Shown here: piece by piece, positions 6,549-12,393 of the stretch | Position numbering within the stretch: the stretch's first letter is position 1 | Layout: each line of letters opens with the position of its first letter | Assembly (NCBI GenBank): GCA_016932895.1 | Contig: JAFGCA010000532.1 | Location: forward strand, 1-12,393 | From: Sedimentisphaerales bacterium | GTDB taxonomy: Bacteria > Planctomycetota > Phycisphaerae > Sedimentisphaerales > SG8-4 | DNA: 12,393 nucleotides | Reading direction: 5' to 3' | Notes under the pieces: model-generated | What the model was told of the DNA's origin: nothing | The model's input: only the letters and a program-made list of their open reading frames with translations | Databases searched by the model: none | Made by a program: the position numbers and the translations under genes

Positions 6549-7835
6549 TTGACTCACGGGCTCTTCGGTCAACCCGTAGCCGCCGACGCACCGCGCGAGC
6601 GACTGGGAAGGCGCGATCACCTGACCTTCCGCGGAAACATCGCCCTGGGGCGGCACGGTTGGCTGCGCCTGACGCCGGCCTACTCACTTCACCTTGTCTA
6701 TGCGCTCCTGCAGAGTCTCGGGCGCGACGATTTCGTTCTCGACCCGTTCTCGGGCACGGGTACGACGGCACTGGCGTGTGCGGCACATGGGATTCGTTGT
6801 CACACGGTCGACATCAACCCGTTTCTGGTCTGGCTCGGAAACCTCAAGCTGACCGCATTCGGCGACGATACGGCCGGCGCGGTCAAGGGGGAAGCTGCCG
6901 ACGTCGTCGAAAGAGCGAGCCGCTCGGACGGCGCCTGGACACCGGACATCCACCAGATCGAGAAGTGGTGGGACACGCCGACGCTGGAAACGTTGGCGGC
7001 CCTTTGCCAGGCCATCCGACGGCCGAACCGCGAACGGCCGCCCGGGGTGACGGACCTGCTCAACGTGGCGTTCTGTCGGGTAATGATCGAGACCGCGAAC
7101 GTCTCATTCGGCCACCAATCCATGTCGTTCAGGAAGCGCCGCACGAACGGCGGGGACGAGTTGCTTGGCGAGACCCCCGCGCAGTGCGCGCGGCGCGTGA
7201 CGGACCTGTTCCTCGCCGCCGCGGACGAAGTGGCGAGCAGCCTGATGACTGATCCGCCGCGGGCGGACGCACGCGTGTTGCTCGGCGACTCGCGTGATTT
7301 GCTTTGTGCCGTGCCGCATCAAGCCTACACGGCCGTCATTACTTCTCCGCCGTACCCCAACCGGATGAGCTACATCCGCGAACTGCGGCCGTACATGTAC
7401 TGGCTCGGCTTCCTTCATGACGGCCGCGCCGCCGGCGAATTGGACTGGAAAGCGATCGGGGGCACGTGGGGCTGCGCGACGAGTATGCTGAACACGTGGA
7501 CGCCCAGCGGCGACGGTCACATTGCATTCCCCCAGTTTGACCGCATCATCCGGGACATCGGGCAGGGGCATACATTGCTCGGTCGCTACGTCCATCGATA
7601 CTTCGAGGACATCAAGAGTCATGTGCTCAGCCTGCGCAAGGTGCTCGCCCCCGGCGCTCGATGTCACTACATCGTCGGCAACAGCAAGTTCTACGACACC
7701 CTGCTCCCGGTGGAGGAAATCTACGCGGCTTTGTTCGACGATGCCGGCTTCATCAACGTGCAGGTCGAAACGATTCGGAAGCGAACGTCAAAGAAGGAGC
7801 TTTATGAGTTCATCGTGAACGCACACGCTTCCTGA
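6549..7835 (+). CDS. DNA methyltransferase, SPPY (probable N4-cytosine or N6-adenine) type
   Basis: The 428-aa protein is a probable S-adenosylmethionine-dependent DNA amino-methyltransferase. The AdoMet-binding motif I is VLDPFSGTGTT (63-73), followed by an acidic motif II residue in HTVDINPF (85-92) and LLGDSRDLL (244-252). The catalytic motif IV is ITSPPYPNRMSY (264-275). TSPPY is commonest in N4-cytosine enzymes but also occurs in adenine enzymes, so the target base is not decided. Motif I precedes motif IV by about 190 residues, and the intervening region (95-243) could hold target recognition. The frame is open far upstream, but the true start is probably the TTG at 6549: AAAGGA lies 8 nt before it and the protein-like sequence (MTHGLFGQPV...) begins there. 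The upstream extension is Arg/Ser-rich and shadows the small ORF. No restriction endonuclease is visible on either side, so it looks orphan. Confidence 0.82.
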   Translation: MTHGLFGQPVAADAPRERLGRRDHLTFRGNIALGRHGWLRLTPAYSLHLVYALLQSLGRDDFVLDPFSGTGTTALACAAHGIRCHTVDINPFLVWLGNLKLTAFGDDTAGAVKGEAADVVERASRSDGAWTPDIHQIEKWWDTPTLETLAALCQAIRRPNRERPPGVTDLLNVAFCRVMIETANVSFGHQSMSFRKRRTNGGDELLGETPAQCARRVTDLFLAAADEVASSLMTDPPRADARVLLGDSRDLLCAVPHQAYTAVITSPPYPNRMSYIRELRPYMYWLGFLHDGRAAGELDWKAIGGTWGCATSMLNTWTPSGDGHIAFPQFDRIIRDIGQGHTLLGRYVHRYFEDIKSHVLSLRKVLAPGARCHYIVGNSKFYDTLLPVEEIYAALFDDAGFINVQVETIRKRTSKKELYEFIVNAHAS

Positions 7836-7939
7836 CATTGCCCAAGGCGGCCTCGGCCGAAACCAAAGCACGTGAGCATGTTGCCGAGCAGGGATCCCCC
7901 GCGTCCTCGGCGAACCTCTCCCCCGCACGCCCGGCGCGC

Positions 7940-7970
7940 AAAAAAAGTGCCCGCGGGTCTGCGGGCACTT
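7940..7970 (-). terminator. Rho-independent terminator for the small membrane protein gene
   Basis: AAGTGCCCGC (7945-7954), a 6-nt loop and GCGGGCACTT (7961-7970) form a perfect 10-bp stem. On the minus strand the stem is followed by a run of seven U (A-run 7940-7946 on the plus strand), the classical pattern, and it lies about 55 nt beyond the stop of the minus-strand gene at 8026. In the other direction it could also stop methyltransferase read-through, but there it lacks a good U-run. Confidence 0.85.
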
Positions 7971-8025
7971 CATTTCGGGTCTGACAGATTGCTTTGTCCA
8001 CTGAATCCGTTTCGACCACTCCTCC

Positions 8026-8226
8026 TCAGAAGGATCGCCGCCGCACAGGAACCTGTGTCGGCCGACGCTCACCCGTCAGGGTGAGCACGGAACTGATAAT
8101 GAGCAACATCGCCGCCGGACCGGCCAGCAGCAGGGCGTACCCCGCGACGCCGATCGCAATCAGCACGCTCACCGGAGCGGCGATGCTCAGAATCGCAAAA
8201 GTCTGCTTGGCCATACGCTTCGCCAT
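8026..8226 (-). CDS. Small two-helix membrane protein
   Basis: This 66-aa protein of no recognised family starts MAKRMAKQTFAIL. Almost all of residues 9-52 is hydrophobic (AILSIAAPVSVLIAIGVAGYALLL, AGPAAMLLIISSVLTL), enough for two membrane helices with a short Gly/Pro turn. The tail is short and basic (GERRPTQVPVRRRSF). A purine-rich AAGGGAG lies about 10 nt before the ATG, and a strong terminator follows, which together support a real single-gene transcript. A small membrane helper or stress peptide is possible, but nothing in the sequence tells which. Confidence 0.65.
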   Translation of the reverse strand: MAKRMAKQTFAILSIAAPVSVLIAIGVAGYALLLAGPAAMLLIISSVLTLTGERRPTQVPVRRRSF

Positions 8227-8461
8227 GATCCGTTCTCTCCCTTCCCCGTGACTCCAAGGTCACCGCCGATCCATCCGGCTCACAAGACATGGGATTCAAG
8301 GGCGGTCCACCCGGTGAATCAACGTCCGACTGCCCGCGGGCCGCTGAGTCCCCAAATGCCTGGAGAGAGACGGCAGGAAGCCGCTGAAACGGAGTTCTCG
8401 GACGTCAGAAGCGAAATCGCCGCGTGTGAAAATGGGCGGACTGCGCGGTTCTCGGACGCGC

Positions 8462-9382
8462 CTACAGGCACGCGAGAAGCAGTGTGACGAGGCTGGCCAG
8501 CAACGTGACGGCGGCGCAGACACCCAGAATCTGCCGGGCCGCGTAGGGCACTCTCACAAACGGCCGGTCCACCCGGTCGAGCAGACCGCAGAGAGCGTCC
8601 TGCAGAAGGATGATGAACTGGCCCGACGCAGTGTCCGGGTCCAGCCACCGCGAGCGGGCCTTTGCCGCCTGTGAATCCTCCCGGCCTCCCGGGGCTTCTT
8701 CGTCATCAAACCGAATATCGGCCTCGGCGGGAAGCCCGTCGGGAACCGCAAGGTCCGGTTCGCCTACGCTCGCGTCCGACAACGGATCTGCCGGGGCCGC
8801 GGTACCTTTCGCCGGCGTCTCGCCGCCGATCTGGGCCTGCGCCTCGTCGAGAAGGCCCTCGATTCTCTCGAGCTGGTCCTCAATCGGCGCGTCGCCCAGC
8901 AGGGCGTTGATGTCATCCGTCGTCGGCACGACCACTGACGGCGGCTCGGTCGGAGCGACGGGTTCGGCGGGCGGCTCGGCCGCGGCTTCGCCTGGGGCAT
9001 CCGTTGTCTGGGCGGGCGTGTCTGCGTCTGGTTCGAGTTCCTTGACGCTGGGGACATCGGCAGGCAGTGGTGCTTCTTCGACGGGCTGCGGTGCTTCCGC
9101 CGGTGGCGCGGGGGCAGGTGTTGGGGCCGCCTCCGGCGGGGGGGCCGTTGTGGATTCGGCGGCGGGTTCCGGTGCCGGCGGGGGCGCCGCTTTGGATTCA
9201 GCGGGGCCGATGTTTTGCAGCAGCGTTTCCGCAATGCGCGCAGCTTTATCCAATGCCGCATCGACGGGATTTGCGCCCGCATCCTGGCTGCTGCTGAATG
9301 AACTGCCGTCGCCTGGGGGAGGCGTCATGCTGCGCTGGACCCCCTGTTCGGGAACTACCGCAAGTCCGGACTCTCTCGTCAT
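8462..9382 (-). CDS. Pro/Ala-rich tail-anchored protein with a DDINALLG motif
   Basis: This 306-aa protein is of no recognised family. The N-terminus has a helical patch (VDAALDKAARIAETLLQNIG, 40-59). Residues 66-153 are a long Pro/Ala/Glu-rich, surely disordered linker. A conserved-looking short block follows, TTDDINALLGDAPIEDQLERIEGLLDEAQAQIG (154-186). It recalls the EIDALL motif at the N-terminus of flagellar switch proteins FliM/FliN, but no switch domain follows. After another acidic linker the C-terminus is ordered: WLDPDTASGQFIILLQDALCGLLDRVDRPF (246-275), then a single membrane helix (about 284-306) ending the protein. Topology is therefore tail-anchored, with the bulk in the cytoplasm. 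The ATG at 9382 is the most upstream start before the divergent rsmE promoter, with ATG 9328 as the alternative; neither has a strong ribosome site. Confidence 0.7.
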   Translation of the reverse strand: MTRESGLAVVPEQGVQRSMTPPPGDGSSFSSSQDAGANPVDAALDKAARIAETLLQNIGPAESKAAPPPAPEPAAESTTAPPPEAAPTPAPAPPAEAPQPVEEAPLPADVPSVKELEPDADTPAQTTDAPGEAAAEPPAEPVAPTEPPSVVVPTTDDINALLGDAPIEDQLERIEGLLDEAQAQIGGETPAKGTAAPADPLSDASVGEPDLAVPDGLPAEADIRFDDEEAPGGREDSQAAKARSRWLDPDTASGQFIILLQDALCGLLDRVDRPFVRVPYAARQILGVCAAVTLLASLVTLLLACL

Positions 9383-9390
9383 TATCGGAA

Positions 9391-9404
9391 GCGCGGCGCC
9401 GCGC
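9391..9404. promoter_or_regulatory. 14-bp perfect palindrome between divergent genes
   Basis: GCGCGGCGCCGCGC is a perfect palindrome in the 65-bp gap between the start codons of the Pro/Ala-rich protein gene and rsmE. It could be a shared operator or simply a GC-rich accident. On the minus strand GATAAT (9386-9381) overlaps the ATG at 9382, and on the plus strand another GATAAT stands at 9435-9440. Confidence 0.3.
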
Positions 9405-9411
9405 CTTTCGG

Positions 9412-9440
9412 TTGTGGCCGGTTTGCCTTCGCCCGATAAT
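9412..9440 (+). promoter_or_regulatory. rsmE promoter placed for a leaderless transcript
   Basis: TTGTGG (9412-9417), a 17-nt spacer and GATAAT (9435-9440; 5/6) end 7 nt before the ATG at 9448. Transcription would start at or next to that A, giving an mRNA with no leader. No Shine-Dalgarno sequence is present, which fits. Confidence 0.45.
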
Positions 9441-9447
9441 GCCGGGC

Positions 9448-10200
9448 ATGGCTGAGCCGCCGAGGTTCTTCTGCGACACGCTGACCGACGACCACGTCGA
9501 CCTTCCGTCGGAAGAGGCACACCACGCGCGGACCGTCCTGCGTCTGCGGGCCGGCGACGAGATTCTTGTGTTCGACGGACGGGGCACCGAAGCTCGGGCT
9601 CGACTGGATCGAGTCTCGCGTGATCGCGTCTGCCTGACATTGGGAGAGCGGGTCCACGTTCCCTACGAGCACCCCATCCGCCTGACGCTGGCCGTCGCCA
9701 TGCCCCGCGCCCAGCGACAACACATCCTCTTCGAGAAATGCGGTGAGATCGGCGTGGAGGCCGTCTGGCCGGTGGACTTCGAGCGGAGCGTGGTTCGGCC
9801 CGGAAGCAGTGTGCAGGCCAAGGGGCAACGAACGGCCCTGGAGGCGGCCAAGCAGGCTCGGCGGGCCTGGGCGCCGTGCGTCGAAGGACCCCAATCGTTT
9901 GCGGCCACGCTTGGCCGAGTGAGCTCTTTCGAACGGGCTGTTGTGCTGACGCCCCTGCCGCAAGCCGTGCCGCTGGTTCGGCTTCTTGCGGAAAGTCGCG
10001 GCGGCGACCGACTGCTGGTGTGGATCGGCCCGGAGGGCGGCCTGACGGATGAGGAAACCGCGTCGGCCCGGCAAGCCGGCGCGCAGGTGGCGAGCCTGGG
10101 GCCGACGATTCTGCGGATCGAAACCGCGGCGATCGTCACGGCCGCGCTCGTGGCGGCCATGGACCCGGGCGAGCCGTGTGGCCGGATATCGGAGGCCTGA
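9448..10200 (+). CDS. rsmE: 16S rRNA (uracil-1498-N3)-methyltransferase
   Basis: RsmE methylates N3 of U1498 in the decoding centre of 16S rRNA, using AdoMet. The 250-aa length is normal for the family (about 240-250). The N-terminal PUA-like part (1-75) includes EEAHHARTVLRLRAGDEILVFDG. The SPOUT domain follows, with VAMPRAQRQHILFEKCGEIGVEAVWPV (83-109), then the knot motifs LLVWIGPEGGLTDEE (189-203) and LGPTILRIETAAIVTAAL (217-234), which form the AdoMet pocket. An in-frame ATG at 9439 lies 9 nt upstream. I prefer 9448 because the -10 box overlaps 9439 and a leaderless start at 9448 is well placed. The next gene starts 1 nt after its stop, so the two form an operon. Confidence 0.93.
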   Translation: MAEPPRFFCDTLTDDHVDLPSEEAHHARTVLRLRAGDEILVFDGRGTEARARLDRVSRDRVCLTLGERVHVPYEHPIRLTLAVAMPRAQRQHILFEKCGEIGVEAVWPVDFERSVVRPGSSVQAKGQRTALEAAKQARRAWAPCVEGPQSFAATLGRVSSFERAVVLTPLPQAVPLVRLLAESRGGDRLLVWIGPEGGLTDEETASARQAGAQVASLGPTILRIETAAIVTAALVAAMDPGEPCGRISEA

Positions 10201-10201
10201 C

Positions 10202-10555
10202 ATGGGCGAACCGAACCGATTCGATCCGAAAAACGCGGCCAAGACCGCGAAGAAGCAGGCCAAGGCGGCCCTTAAGGCGGAGAAAGCCCGTCGCAAAGCC
10301 GAGGCTTCAGGATCGGTGCCTGTCCTCACGCCGGCGGCGGAACTCGGTACACCGAACGGCGCGATGACACCCGCCGAACGGTCCGCCCGGGCGGCCGAGC
10401 GCAGCGCCCGCCTGACGTACTATCGAGTGTGGATCGGAATCGTCGCGATCATCGTGTCGTTGATCGCCGCCGGTCTGGCCTGGCTCCAGTATTCGCGCAG
10501 CCGACCCGAACCGACCGCCCCGCCAACCGAGTCCGTCCGCGATTGGCCTGACTAA
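10202..10555 (+). CDS. Small membrane protein downstream of rsmE
   Basis: This 117-aa protein is of no recognised family. The N-terminal third is a strongly basic, Ala/Lys-rich helix (NAAKTAKKQAKAALKAEKARRKAEA, 11-35) that could bind RNA or membrane lipids. A Pro/Ala linker leads to one membrane helix (VWIGIVAIIVSLIAAGLAWLQY, 76-97) and a short Pro-rich acidic tail. A perfect GGAGG lies 6 nt before the ATG, inside the last codons of rsmE, and the two genes are 1 nt apart, so they are probably translationally coupled. Its TAA overlaps the stop of the convergent DUF167 gene. A ribosome-related role is suggested only by the neighbour. Confidence 0.78.
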   Translation: MGEPNRFDPKNAAKTAKKQAKAALKAEKARRKAEASGSVPVLTPAAELGTPNGAMTPAERSARAAERSARLTYYRVWIGIVAIIVSLIAAGLAWLQYSRSRPEPTAPPTESVRDWPD

Positions 10556-10857
10556 GCGCCCCCGCCCGCGGTCCTCACCAACCACGCCCGAACGTCTTCC
10601 ACCGTCACACCCGCCAGGTGTACGGTCTTGGCCGGCGACGTCTGTCCCTGGATCACCGCCACAGCCTGCCGACGGATGCCCAACTGCTTGGCAAGATACG
10701 CGACCAGTGCATCGTTGGCCTTGCCCTTTTCCGGGGGAGCGGCCACCGCGATTTTCGCCCGGCCGTCCAGTTCGCCCTGGAGGCGCGTGCGCGACGCCCC
10801 GGGCACGACCTTTACGCGGAGCCGCACGCCGGTCTCGTCCGCGGTCAACTCGATCAC
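10552..10857 (-). CDS. DUF167 (YggU/UPF0235) family protein
   Basis: This 101-aa member of the widespread YggU family (Pfam DUF167) has unknown biochemical function. Family blocks are all present: RLRVKVVPGASRTRLQG (12-28), KIAVAAPPEKGKANDALVAYLAKQLG (35-60) and VIQGQTSPAKTVHL (68-81). The GTG at 10857 (VIELTADETGVRLRV) is chosen as the start because it has GAAGG 5 nt upstream and gives the normal length of about 100 aa. The frame is open further up but then overlaps the lipoprotein gene. It lies 25 nt downstream of that gene, likely in one operon. The 3' end overlaps the convergent membrane-protein gene by 4 bp (stops interlocked in CTAA). Confidence 0.88.
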   Translation of the reverse strand: MIELTADETGVRLRVKVVPGASRTRLQGELDGRAKIAVAAPPEKGKANDALVAYLAKQLGIRRQAVAVIQGQTSPAKTVHLAGVTVEDVRAWLVRTAGGGA

Positions 10858-10882
10858 GTACGCCTTCTCTCTGTGTGCGGGG

Positions 10883-11581
10883 CTACCGGTGCGTGTTCCG
10901 CGGCAGCAGTTCCAGCTCAAAGGTCTGCAGGTCGATCTGGCCGGAGGCCGCGGACGTTTCCGTTCCCTGGACTTCCACCAGCCCCGCCACCACGAACTGA
11001 TACGCCAGCCCCGGCTCCAGCGTCAGGTCAAAGGAGGGTTTCTCCCGGCCGGCAAAATGGCGCGGGCCTTCGGCCGTGCCCAGGTCGACCAGCACCGCAC
11101 GCTTCAGGACGTTGCGGTTCGAGTCGCTGATGTACACCTTCAGGCCCAGCGTGTCGGCGGGCTTGGTCAGGTCCGACGGATCGGTTTCCACGGTGTACTC
11201 ATATTTCAGATCGAACACGGCGGTCACGTCGATCGCCTTGTCGGCCCGCGTTTCGATCACCTGGCCGATCTGGAACTCCGCCTTGGCCGTGCCCACTGCG
11301 GTGGCGGCGGCCTTCGCCATCGCCGTGCCGGCGGGTTTGGCCCACGATTCGGCCGTAGCCTCACCGCTGGAGGTGCGTTGAGCGTCGAACACGTTCAAGG
11401 GCTGGTCCTTGGGGAAGTACAGGGGCTTGCCCTCAGCAAAACGGGATTCGATCGGCACCCGTTTCTCGGACGGCGGCAGGCTGATCTTCTCGCCGTACCC
11501 CCCACCGCCGCAGCCGCAAACGGCGGCGAGCGTGATCCCACAGCCAAGAACCGACGCGTACATCACACTTCGTCCGCGCAT
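10883..11581 (-). CDS. Putative lipoprotein, function unknown
   Basis: The 232-aa protein has a lipoprotein signal: MRGRSVMYASVLGCGITLAAVCGC, with the probable lipidated Cys24 (lipobox V-C-G-C) followed by a Gly run. It should be membrane-anchored outside the cytoplasm. The mature part has a polar start (ISLPPSEKRVPIESRFAEGKPLYFPKDQPLNVFDAQRTSSGE) and an Ala-rich helix (about 93-118). The C-terminal half appears beta-rich (AIDVTAVFDLKYEYTVETD; GLKVYISDSNRNVLKRAVLVDLGT; PSFDLTLEPGLAYQFVVAGLVEVQG), like a small beta-sandwich. No family is recognised. The ATG at 11581 has GAGG 6 nt upstream; an ATG at 11593 would add only four residues before the signal. It precedes the DUF167 gene in the same direction. 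Confidence 0.75.
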   Translation of the reverse strand: MRGRSVMYASVLGCGITLAAVCGCGGGGYGEKISLPPSEKRVPIESRFAEGKPLYFPKDQPLNVFDAQRTSSGEATAESWAKPAGTAMAKAAATAVGTAKAEFQIGQVIETRADKAIDVTAVFDLKYEYTVETDPSDLTKPADTLGLKVYISDSNRNVLKRAVLVDLGTAEGPRHFAGREKPSFDLTLEPGLAYQFVVAGLVEVQGTETSAASGQIDLQTFELELLPRNTHR

Positions 11582-12145
11582 ACAACACCTCATTGATACG
11601 CCGCTCGCGTTTCCCCAATTCAGCCGACGACGCCGAAAAACAGACTCCGCCAGCCACAAACCACCGCCCATCATACGCCGCCGCACCCCGACAGCAACGG
11701 GCCGGGCGGACCGCCAACAATCCCGCCGGGCTGCCCGCCCGCGTCTCCGCTCACAATCTCCCCGCGGAGTCGAGCCCCGCCCGCCCCGGCGAGTCGCCTG
11801 CGGAGATCAGCCGGTCTCCGGGGCAGGCGCTGCGCCGGGGTGTACGCCGCTTGCCAAGTCATCGTTTACCTGTTCTGGGTTGCGGGGCGATGACATTGGG
11901 GGTTCTCCGATGCAGTTCGGTGGCCGTCCCCGCGTGCGGGACGCTCTTGCGTATGAACAGGGCGGGCGTTCGCTTGCGGGGCCGCGGTGCCTGACCGCCC
12001 ATGATTATGTGTGAGTATGCCGCGGGAAACGGGTTGCCCGGCTCACCCGGGTGGCCGGTCTTGCCCGACATTTGGTGACCGTAAGGTCAAATGTGGGGCT
12101 GCGGAGGGTAGATGCTCCGCCGAAAGGTTGAAAAAAGCCAGGGAA

Positions 12146-12169
12146 GAAGGGACGGAGGGACGAAGGGAG
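12146..12169. repeat. Octamer array, GAAGGGAC-type, three units
   Basis: GAAGGGAC, GGAGGGAC and GAAGGGAG follow one another with exact 8-bp spacing. It is a variant of the array at 12303-12342, differing in one base (GGGAC versus GGCAC). Confidence 0.65.
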
Positions 12170-12239
12170 GTCGAGGGTTTTGGGTCGCCCCGGCGACTCG
12201 CTGTGGCGAGAAGTGGGAAGGGATAAGGGGGTTTGTAAC

Positions 12240-12268
12240 GTTCGCTTCCGCGTGTGGGGGAAGCGAAC
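12240..12268. other. Perfect 10-bp hairpin
   Basis: GTTCGCTTCC (12240-12249), a 9-nt loop and GGAAGCGAAC (12259-12268) pair without mismatch. No U-run follows on either strand, so it is not a standard terminator. It stands between the two octamer arrays. Confidence 0.6.
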
Positions 12269-12302
12269 AGGCAGCCTGCGGCGGCCAAAGCAAGAACAGG
12301 AG

Positions 12303-12342
12303 GAAGGCACGGAGGCACCAAGGCACGGAGGCACGAAGGGGA
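12303..12342. repeat. Octamer array, GAAGGCAC-type, four units plus a decayed fifth
   Basis: GAAGGCAC, GGAGGCAC, CAAGGCAC, GGAGGCAC and a diverged GAAGGGGA follow in exact 8-bp steps. Only the first base and the second-position purine vary. Such octamer tracts recur between genes in planctomycete-like genomes. Because 3 x 8 = 24 nt, they give spurious repeated peptides when translated. Confidence 0.7.
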
Positions 12343-12393
12343 GGACGCCGGCGTGTGCCGGCGAAGGCTGTTTGAGGGAGCGGGGAAGGCGAG

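Larger units (their letters stand above)
11594..12393. other. About 800 bp without a convincing gene; hairpins and octamer repeats
   Basis: Open frames here are short, overlapping, Arg/Pro/Ser-rich and lack ribosome sites, so I call none. I find no tRNA, tmRNA, RNase P or SRP RNA consensus blocks. What is visible: a 12-bp hairpin with a 3-nt bulge (11795-11829), two adjacent hairpins (12068-12094 and 12101-12120), a perfect 10-bp stem (12240-12268) and two arrays of 8-bp repeats (12146-12169, 12303-12342). The left part is the upstream region of the lipoprotein gene and may include its promoter and leader, although I cannot pick a clear promoter. Confidence 0.6.

Noticed and set aside
8394..8458. 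11-bp direct repeat GTTCTCGGACG (8394-8404 and 8448-8458) after the Pro/Ala-rich gene
   Set aside because: Only two copies, with no symmetry and no flanking mobile features; could be chance.
11409..12014. 201-codon plus-strand frame
   Set aside because: The first third is antisense to the lipoprotein gene and the rest is Arg/Pro-rich without a ribosome site.
12005..12334. Minus-strand frames with Pro/Ser/Leu/Phe repeats
   Set aside because: They come from translating the octamer repeats and purine-rich spacer; no start signal.
11594..12393. Housekeeping RNA gene (SRP RNA, RNase P, tmRNA, tRNA)
   Set aside because: I looked for their conserved blocks on both strands and found none; only generic hairpins.

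Overview
The window is GC-rich and looks like an uncultured member of the Planctomycetota, probably Phycisphaerae-like. The evidence is the acidic dockerin-like tails (GDLDDDSDVDLADF type), the planctomycete-style RHS protein, frequent GTG/TTG starts, and intergenic octamer repeats. This placement is inferred from gene style; there is no rRNA or marker tree to confirm it.

Left part (1-2540, all minus strand): a decayed RHS/transposon area. Reading along the minus strand, a 5'-truncated RHS gene starts near 2540 and is broken by one in-frame TAA at 2268-2270. It continues through a dockerin-like insert and the RHS core, then ends in a 425-residue C-terminal tip of unknown function and lower GC. 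No immunity-type gene follows the tip. Instead an orphan YD-repeat fragment runs straight into a 14-bp tandem repeat and palindrome, followed by a REP-associated (Y1, HUH) transposase cut off by the window edge.

2574-3773 (plus): a secreted six-repeat YWTD beta-propeller with a dockerin-like C-terminus and its own promoter.

3875-6021 (minus): glucose-6-phosphate isomerase, 2 nt downstream of an unknown 182-aa gene. 6256-7835 (plus): a possibly frameshifted small ORF, then a SPPY-type DNA methyltransferase with a TTG start and no visible endonuclease partner. 8026-8226 (minus): a small two-helix membrane protein followed by a clear intrinsic terminator.

8462-10857: a Pro/Ala-rich tail-anchored protein (minus) is divergent from rsmE (plus). 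rsmE has a promoter placed for a leaderless mRNA and is followed 1 nt later by a small single-helix membrane protein. That gene's stop overlaps the stop of a convergent DUF167 (YggU-like) gene, which lies downstream of a lipoprotein gene (minus, 10883-11581).

11594-12393 holds no convincing gene. It contains several hairpins and two arrays of an 8-bp repeat. The most unusual parts are the RHS/RAYT junction, the unexplained RHS tip, the small ORF(s) before the methyltransferase, the rsmE divergent promoter and this structured noncoding end.
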